From the NCBI GenBank assembly GCA_018398805.1, contig JAGFBZ010002547.1:62001-126000 (forward strand): DNA of 64,000 nt, read 5' to 3'. A program made the position numbers and the translations under genes. The DNA is from Hirundichthys speculiger (taxonomy: Eukaryota > Chordata > Actinopteri > Beloniformes > Exocoetidae). Below the pieces are notes generated by a model. That model was not told the DNA's origin, made no database searches, and saw only the letters and a program-made list of their open reading frames with translations. Shown one piece after another: positions 59,974 through 64,000 of this stretch. Within the stretch, counting starts at the first letter, position 1. Each line of letters begins with the position of its first letter.

Positions 59974-61461
59974 TCAATCACTTTTAATACAAGTTCCGTA
60001 AACAGTTCACAAAGTGGGACAAATTAATATCTACATTTATTTGGGAGGGTAAAAGACCTAGAGTGCGCTTTATCACTATCCCAGTTACCCAGGTTTAAGG
60101 GGGTACTGGCACTCCCAAACTTAAGAGACTATTTTCTTGCGGCTCAAATGTGTCCATTTTTGAATTGGTGTTGTACTAACTTTATAGCTCACTGGAAGGA
60201 TATAGAAATAAATAACTTAAAATGCCCAATTAAAACATTCATTGGTAATAGAGAGATCCCCCTCCAAGTCAGGGAAGACATGGATCTAATAACTTCTTAT
60301 ACTTTAGATAAAAGGCACTCTGTTGCAAAACACTTAAAATTTGATGATGGGTTAAGCCTTCTAAATTGGATTGCTTATGACAAGAATTTTATTCCAGGAT
60401 CCATTGACATGACATACAGACACTGGGTAAATAATGGCATAACTGCAATGTGCACCATTACAAAGGAGGGGAATATGGTAAGCTTTCAGGAAATGAAAGA
60501 TCTATTTGGTCTAACAAATGCTAGTTAGGTATCTGGAAATGAGGGACTATTACATGAAAAAAGATTAAAAAGATGAGGTGCATCCACTCATTAAAGCTCT
60601 CGAAACATCTTAGAGACATACACCTAAAGCAATCTCAAAACTATATCTATGTATACTGGAAAGTAGGCAGCACTCCACAATATATGTCAAAAGGAGAAAG
60701 AAATGGAGGAGGAGATTCTGGATGAGACTTGGTTTGAGATGTGGAAAAATCATCAAACTACAACACAATCACACAAATGGAGAGAGTTTGCTTGGAAAAA
60801 TCAGATATGCTTTTTTATCACTCTCCAAAAAACAAGCAAACAAACTTCGCGGCAACAACATTGCTGGAGAAAATGCGGAAAAATGGCACCACATCATACA
60901 CATATTTTCTGGAGTTGCAAGACACTAGAACTATTCTGGCGACAGGTACATGATGTTCTGTGTGAGGTTTTGGGTTACAGTGCCCCTTTTGCTTGTAAAC
61001 TACTCTATCTTGGCCACCTGGAAGAGTTTGTATCTATTGAAGACCAATATTTGGTTAAAATACTTCTTATTGCAAGCAAAAAGTCCATTACAAAAAACTG
61101 GTTGAAACCGGACACACAGAGTAAAGGAAAATGGGTGTCTATTGTAAAGGATATTCAAGGGATGGAAAAGTTGACATACAAACTAAAACTGAATGTATGA
61201 AAGAAACTGGGTGAAACTGATACGTTATACAAAAATGTGAAGGTGATGTGATTTCTATACTTCTATAAATTAATAATAATTATATTTCTATAAACTTCTA
61301 TCCTTATACCATAGTTACTAAACCCCCCAATGTTAAATAGGCCCACCTTTAATGTCCTTGTTCTTTTGTTTATTTGTCCATTTGTTTGTTTTTTTATCAT
61401 GTAAAGTGGATTGTTAATAAAAAAAATAAAGTAAAATAAAATGTAGATAAAAAAAAAAAAA

Positions 61462-64000
61462 CATTCTCTCCGGACATATCTTTTAATCACTTCTGTTGTA
61501 CACCTGGGAAATATAAAAGTTCCACTTCATGGAAAGCATGCTGAGTATGATTTTCTTGTAACCTTTTGCACATGACACCCCAGAAAACACTTCTCAAGTC
61601 CGTAAATAGTTTAAATTTTGAACTGATTGTGCAAGTATTTCTGACTGATAAGGTCTATGAATGTGCCATGTGATGATTCCCCAAAGATATTATTCCTAAT
61701 TAAGGGCCCAGCACTGATTTACTCCCAATGAGAGAGCACGTCAGGAGTGGAGGGAGAATGGAGAGGTGGAGCAGAGGACAACGAAGCAGGGTTTTTGCAA
61801 TAAGGCGTTGGGCGTTGGTCATCAGCAGTCGGAGAAGTTTGGTGCAGAGAAGTTTGGTGCAGAAAAGTAGTGTGCGTTTTACAAGTGGACGTGTTTTGTG
61901 CAAAGCTCGGGTGTTGGAACCGTGCGTGAGTGGTGACGGCTGGCGAGTCTCGGCGAGAAGACGGCGCTGGGGTCCACGAAAGTTGGCTTGTTCCGGTCCG
62001 AACAGGTGGAACGTTTCCTTCTCCATCCTCTCCCTTTGCATCCTTTCCCGGGTCAGTGAGTATGATTTTACCCTGTCACCTGACTTCACCGAGGCAGCAC
62101 TGCTTTAAGGAGCCCTTTACCACCTCAACGACTGAACTTTTGTGCCATGACTGGACACAGTTTTATGGAACTGAGAAACGTTAATTCACTCCAAGGAACT
62201 GTGCTCACAATCGTGTTTATGGACATTCAAAACACTGTGATGTTATTGCTTGTATCGTTACTGTTTGGTGATGTTTGATATGTATGCCTGCCTACGGTAA
62301 CTTTGAGGGTATTTCATTCATGTGGTGGTAGCCTTCCTCTTGATTGCCCTAGTGAGTAAATTAAGGTTGGCTGACTAAGGTTCTTACCTTCCATTTTGCA
62401 AAAGAGGTTAACTGTTAAATGATTCAGTGTTTCTGTTAGTATGATCCCGAGACACATATGTTTGTTGACTTTAAGTGTGAAACTGTTAAATTGAAATTAA
62501 AAATAAGAGTGCTGGGTTCATAAGGAACTGAGTGTGTTAAAAGTGCCTCTGGAGGCCCTTTGGTGACAAAATTTTAAGTTAATTACTTAATTACTTAAAA
62601 CTACTTTTTTATTTTATCTTATTTTATTTAAGAAAAGGAAACCTATTTCATTATTTCATCCACACTTAGTAGTAGGTTTTAGAGCTTGAAGCTCTAATAA
62701 AAATTTTTGTTTATTCAAACTGGTCTTCTATTCTAAGGACATGCGTGTGTGTGCTACAGACACACACATGCATGTCGGCACATATCTCAAGTAACTACTA
62801 TTCATTCTAAGCTGTTACACCTTATAGTACTAGCTGGGACGGGATTGTTGTTTCCATGTAGGTATACGCTCCTACACATATATTAACACAAACGTATCAT
62901 CAGTTAGTAGCCTATAAATGAAATTACTAACAGTCTGTTGTAGAGCAAAATAGGAAATGATGAGCAGCTTGCTGTTGCTGAGTGGCTCATTGCAGTGAAA
63001 ATGTAGACAAAAAAAGGAAAAAAGGAGCAACAAACTGCTGGTGGTCTGTCATTATGTTCACAAATGGTAAGAAGATCCTGCTAAGCTCTGTTCAGTACAT
63101 GGAGTTTCTGCTTAAATTGTAATTACTCAAACATAACCAAAAATTATTTCTACATCATGTCATGTGCTCCTACATATTTCTGTAATTATGTTTTGCCTTT
63201 CACAAAAACAAACCAGCACATTAATTATGTATTTGCTTTATTCAGTGTGTGCTTTATTTTGTGCCTAACAGTAAAAAGGCAAAACATACGCCAGCCCCAA
63301 TGTTCCTGCATTACAGGTCAATTTAGATCCAACCAAGGACACTAATCTTGACAACTGCCTGTCCAGAAAATCCATCGATCCAAATGAAGACACGAGGCTA
63401 AGATAATATTCAGAGCTGCTGTTGTTTACTGACTGGCACGCAACTTGTTAGAAACTGTCCTCTTCTGGGTATTGCACATGCCAAATACAGAAACCTAATC
63501 AAGACAGCTGCATGTTATTGTAAATGCAACGCTAAAGCTGACCAAACTAATTTTAACTAAAGAGCAAAGGTCACATTTATCATTATAAAGCACATATGGA
63601 GTACATGGTTGAGCAAAGTGCTTTACAACCATATAAAAGAAGACATAACTAAGTCCATAAAAGAAAAGAAATATAAGACAATAAACAGATTGAAAAGTAA
63701 ATTAAAAGTAAAATAAAAAAAGGTGGTCTTGAAAAGTTCTTAGAAGAGTTGTTATTGTGCTGTGCTGTGATTTGAAAATGAATTAAACTTTTCACAAATG
63801 TCATGACAGAATAAGAAATTCTGAAATTGATAAAACATTACTTTCTCTGGAACATTCATCATAAGTGGTAACTTAGATTTTGGTCTATAGTTAGAGAAAA
63901 CATTTGGGTCTTTTTTTTTTCTTTCTTTTTGATAAGAGGCTGCACAGCAGTATGTTTAAAAGCTGCCTGATGGGAGACGCAATAAATAACATAAGAGCTG
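61462..64000. other. Unassigned right edge of window
   Basis: A GC-richer block at 61725-62110 has overlapping open frames on both strands (129 codons -, 126 codons +) with no recognised features; it could be part of an LTR or leader sequence. The remainder is AT-rich. A motif pair tgtgtgtgctacagacacac lies at 62747-62766. No gene was identified. Confidence 0.4.

Larger units (their letters stand above)
56919..61200 (+). pseudogene. L1-type ORF2 (endonuclease, partial RT, C-terminal domain)
   Basis: 56919-57299 encodes the endonuclease start: ELKIISLNVNGLGNPVKQAK with the Asn of the active site, then ICFLQETHLLKIEHEKLKRF, then VNVYAPPEADRV. 57309-57692 has CICGGDFNMILN, FFDVWRDFHP and VSDHSALYL. 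A helical linker is at 57770-58066. The first RT block, VSEITADEITSVIDNLKTSK then SPGRDGFPAKWYKKF, lies at 58253-58360. The central RT with the catalytic Asp pair is missing. Sequence resumes at 59130 with KYLGV and DLTDRINVVKMNIQSRLLY, breaks at the LTR, and resumes at about 60090 with FKGVLALPNLRDYFLAAQM. The zinc-knuckle-like end CWRKCGKMAPHHTHIFWSC (about 60867-60923) and the final LVKILLIASKKSITKNWL are present. Several stops and frame changes. In L1 this protein nicks and copies; here it is dead. Confidence 0.88.
56912..61461 (+). mobile_element. L1-type LINE ORF2 region, degraded and invaded
   Basis: L1-like coding remnants run from 56919 to about 61240, followed by an AT-rich 3' UTR and an A-rich tail ending at 61461. 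It hosts a hAT fragment (58494-58934) and a solo LTR (59327-59973) that carries a SINE. ORF1 is absent upstream. Confidence 0.85.

Overview
The window reads as teleost fish DNA built almost entirely from mobile elements in successive nested layers. The evidence is AT-rich non-coding sequence, long (TA)n, (TC)n and (TAA)n microsatellites, a tRNA-derived SINE of a type common in fishes, L2/CR1, RTE/Rex and L1-type LINEs, Tc1, hAT, piggyBac and PIF/Harbinger-like elements, and open frames that work only with spliceosomal introns. The species cannot be told from the sequence. All family names come from remembered motifs, with no database search.

Layout. 0-9 kb: a MITE with a perfect 28-bp terminal repeat and a decayed Tc1 element, both set in TA microsatellites; an internally deleted RTE-like LINE end; a hAT-like remnant. 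9-22 kb: two copies of a ~1.85 kb repeat. Copy A carries a Harbinger-like insertion whose empty site survives in copy B; copy B is flanked by ~140-bp direct repeats and followed by a piggyBac remnant. A 5'-truncated L2 LINE lies between the copies. 22-30 kb: small MITEs, a 22-bp minisatellite, and a candidate nine-exon gene (214 codons, consistent phases) of unknown function with an LTR-type element in its last intron. 30-44 kb: hAT pieces, including one holding an L2 fragment that itself holds a piggyBac element at an exact TTAA; an L1-type ORF1; LINE 3' tails.

44-56 kb is the most unusual part. Two co-oriented decayed genes lie side by side. Gene A encodes four C2H2 zinc fingers followed by a large transposase-like domain. 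Gene B encodes a protein with a PB1-like N-terminus and helical C-terminal exons. Gene A is split by a nearly full-length LINE on the minus strand that has a 2A-like motif, an endonuclease, a reverse transcriptase and a 27-bp tandem array at its 5' end. Both genes have in-frame stops. Together they look like the remains of a two-gene DNA transposon, or of a domesticated transposase with its partner.

56-61.5 kb: a hAT transposase fragment, then an L1-type ORF2 that has lost its reverse transcriptase core and been invaded by a hAT element and a solo LTR, the LTR itself carrying a SINE. 61.5-64 kb shows nothing recognisable. No ordinary conserved host gene, rRNA, functional tRNA or CRISPR array was found.
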